Origin: JABSSA01 sp039984715
GTDB taxonomy: Bacteria > Pseudomonadota > Alphaproteobacteria > Rhodobacterales > Rhodobacteraceae
Direction of reading: 5' to 3'
Assembly: GCA_039984715.1 (NCBI GenBank)
Contig: JBDWUA010000010.1
Span: 244,158-308,157, forward strand
DNA length: 64,000 nt
Made by a program: the position numbers and the translations under genes. The notes below the pieces were generated by a model. The model did no database searches. It worked only from the letters and a program-made list of their open reading frames with translations, and was not told the origin of the DNA. Position 1 is the stretch's first letter. Each line of letters starts with the position of its first letter. Below are positions 62,332 to 64,000 of this stretch, in pieces.

Positions 62332-63009
62332 ATGTCGGATTTGCTGAAAGACAACCGTTTGCCGCTCGGAATATCGGCTGCGGCCTTAGCATTAGCGACG
62401 CTGATCGGAATTATCCCGATTCTAGAAGACAATGACAACGTGTCTGATACTGGTTCGCAATCATCCAATGATATTGCAGCACTTGAGGAACGTATCAACG
62501 CGTTAGAAGCAAGTGGACTTGGAACCGATGCCATTCCTGAAGGGGTGGAAAACGCACGCCTGCGCCAAGAAATTGATCTCATCGTGCGGGGGCTTGGCAA
62601 TCAGACCGGGCGGGTATCCCGTCTGAAGGGCGTTGTGGAGGGTATCACAGATGACAACGGACAGCTGGTTCCGGCAGCACTTGTTCTGGATGAAATTGCA
62701 TTGGCCAAACGCGGGCTTTCCAATCTGACGCGCCGGATCAACGAAGTGACCGATCGCATGGATGCTCTTGATACAGCCGCAGCAGATATTGCGCGACTGC
62801 AACAACAAATGGCCATCGTGAATCGCGCTTTTGGACGCGTAGCCGCAAATGCAAATGCCGCCCGCGATGATAGAGCAACGCTCATGTCTGCCTTAACCGC
62901 TTTGTCAGCAGATGCAGAACTTACGGCAAGGGCGCCTGCATCCGATACCGCGAACCTTGAGGAGATCGCATCAAAGCTCGACGATATCTTGCAGCGGTTG
63001 GATAACTAG
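62332..63009 (+). CDS. Membrane-anchored coiled-coil protein of unknown function
   Basis: 225 residues: short cytoplasmic start, one hydrophobic segment (LGISAAALALATLIGIIPIL, about 12-31), then heptad-rich helix (ALEERINALEASG, RVSRLKGVVEGI, RINEVTDRMDALDTAAADIARLQQQM) to the end. No family recognised. Divergent from the ABC operon. It resembles scaffold or regulator-tether proteins in architecture only. Confidence 0.75.
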   Translation: MSDLLKDNRLPLGISAAALALATLIGIIPILEDNDNVSDTGSQSSNDIAALEERINALEASGLGTDAIPEGVENARLRQEIDLIVRGLGNQTGRVSRLKGVVEGITDDNGQLVPAALVLDEIALAKRGLSNLTRRINEVTDRMDALDTAAADIARLQQQMAIVNRAFGRVAANANAARDDRATLMSALTALSADAELTARAPASDTANLEEIASKLDDILQRLDN

Positions 63010-63074
63010 CGGCTTTGTTGGTGTTGTCACGTTAACTGAAGATAGTTGAAAGGTGCCATCACATCGGCGAAATC

Positions 63075-63287
63075 ATGTCCCTAGATGGCCTTGAGGGGCG
63101 CGTCGAAGACATGGTCACCGATGTAAGTGATCTTGGCTGGATTACCGACCCCGCAGAGCGCTACCAAGGGTATTTGGCCTCGACGGTGAAGCAAATTACG
63201 GCCGCCGCGACCAAGATGCTTTCAAAGCAACCGACAATCATCACGTCTGCGCCAGTTCGAAACGCGCCCAAGCTTGGAAAACTCTGA
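63075..63287 (+). CDS. Short ORF of uncertain status
   Basis: 70 codons with fair amino-acid composition (EDMVTDVSDLGWITDPAERY) and no clear ribosome site. It may be the end of a larger deleted gene. A hairpin followed by ttttt near 63297-63326 could be its terminator. Confidence 0.25.
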   Translation: MSLDGLEGRVEDMVTDVSDLGWITDPAERYQGYLASTVKQITAAATKMLSKQPTIITSAPVRNAPKLGKL

Positions 63288-63858
63288 CAAAAACTAGACC
63301 CAAACCAGAAGTCGGGTGGGTTTTTGCAGATATTCAAACGTGCCGGTTAACATAGGGATGTCGCAAAGTGTCCCTGATCTGAAGGTTGCAGATCGATTTC
63401 GCGCATCGGACTTACCTGATCAATTTTTGGATTAGCAGTCATTCGCGTTTTCCCGGTCAACAGTAGATTCGTCTCTGACAGCGGGCGCTTGATGCGTAAG
63501 TGGTGATTGTTTGCAGATAGATCGATGACCTTCATTCAAACGGATTTAAGAGCATATCAGCCGACCGTCGGTCATTTTTCTGTGAATTCCGCGGCCGTTA
63601 CTAGGTTTGCTTGTTCAACCATAAGCTATGAAAGCCCCTGATATAAAGGGCGCAACGCAAAATCCCGCTATGCGCGTGTAATTTCGCAAGGACGCGGCAC
63701 CCGTCCCGCGGCATTGCCAAACGTCTGCCCGCCGACAACATACGCGCAAAATCATGGATGGAGCTTCAAAATGACGATGCAAGAAGCAATTGCGCTGCAA
63801 CCCGCTTGGATCGGAATGTGGCTCAGGGTTTTGCTGCTCTGTGCTTTGGCTTGCGCCG
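63288..63858. other. 570-bp gene-poor right flank
   Basis: No gene supportable. A short stem followed by gggtttttg (about 63297-63326) may end the preceding small ORF. Frames in both directions lack recognised motifs. The sequence probably includes DNA disturbed by the IS3-type insertion that follows. Confidence 0.35.
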
Positions 63859-64000
63859 TCAAACGGCGCTCAGCAATGCTTGTAGGGCTAGGTCGGTTGT
63901 CATGCGCGACTGCATCGACAAGCCCACGACACGCCGTGAGAACAGGTCGATAACCACAGCGAGGTACGACCAGCCTTCATGGGTCCTGATGTAAGTAATG
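63859..64000 (-). pseudogene. IS3-family transposase fragment, continues past the window
   Basis: Reading leftward from the window end: ITYIRTHEGWSYLAVVIDLF, SRRVVGLSMQSRMTTDLALQ, ALLSAV then TGA, then RRKPK. This is the rve integrase core of IS3-type OrfB; the catalytic Asp is in VVIDLF. Intact relatives have WRRKPK, so the stop replaces Trp. The region to the left lacks the rest of the domain, so the copy is truncated and broken. Confidence 0.85.

Overview
The window looks like a chromosome segment of a marine alphaproteobacterium of the Roseobacter group (Rhodobacteraceae). I infer this from gene content and protein style: many solute-binding-protein transporters (TTT, TRAP, sugar ABC, branched-chain ABC), a VPLPA-CTERM protein, an NrtR regulator, IS5- and IS3-type remnants, and moderately GC-rich coding DNA. 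There is no rRNA and no CRISPR, and I saw no tRNA. I could not run database searches, so family calls rest on recognised motifs, lengths and context.

Layout. (1) 0.2-6.8 kb: homogentisate operon (hmgA-maiA-fahA-MBL hydrolase-flavoprotein hydroxylase-small DUF2783 protein) with a divergent MarR. The last two genes resemble a two-component hydroxyphenylacetate hydroxylase that would feed homogentisate into the pathway. (2) 6.8-20.1 kb: a tripartite tricarboxylate-type transporter (TctCBA), aldehyde dehydrogenase and UPF0261 protein, divergent from an IclR-aminotransferase-MBL-GntR run, then a glutamine amidotransferase and a P450 / glutamine-synthetase-like / [2Fe-2S] ferredoxin operon. Together these look like an oxidative or gamma-glutamylation route for an amine. 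(3) 20.2-34.5 kb: L-fucose-type non-phosphorylating sugar catabolism with an ABC sugar importer, four enolase-superfamily dehydratases, a mutarotase and a Gfo/Idh oxidoreductase. The short-chain dehydrogenase of this pathway is an internally deleted remnant. (4) 34.9-36.4 kb: an unusual IMP dehydrogenase of the Tritrichomonas type. (5) 36.7-41.7 kb: TRAP transporter, cupin, decapitated sulfatase, small membrane protein and divergent MerR with a classic overlong-spacer promoter. (6) 41.9-44.5 kb: NrtR - SPFH - NAD-kinase-like operon under a 36-bp inverted repeat.

(7) 45.0-50.5 kb: the most striking locus. It holds an IclR regulator, a 1081-residue cytoplasmic reductive dehalogenase fused to its own flavin/[2Fe-2S] reductase, and an orphan TctC-type binding protein closely resembling the TctC at 12 kb. 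(8) 51.2-57.4 kb: membrane protein/LuxR pair, tex, an alpha/beta-hydrolase pseudogene carrying an 8-bp tandem repeat, a VPLPA-CTERM protein, and a decayed IS5 transposase. (9) 57.5-62.2 kb: branched-chain-type ABC transporter operon. (10) 62.3-64.0 kb: coiled-coil membrane-anchored protein, a small ORF, and a broken IS3-type transposase running off the right edge.

How it fits together: most of the window is accessory catabolic capacity, namely aromatic acids via homogentisate, amines, deoxy-sugars and probably halogenated aromatics. Each module has its own importer and local regulator, and several modules have visible operator-like palindromes. Scars of decay (SDR, sulfatase, hydrolase, two transposases) show that the region is being remodelled.
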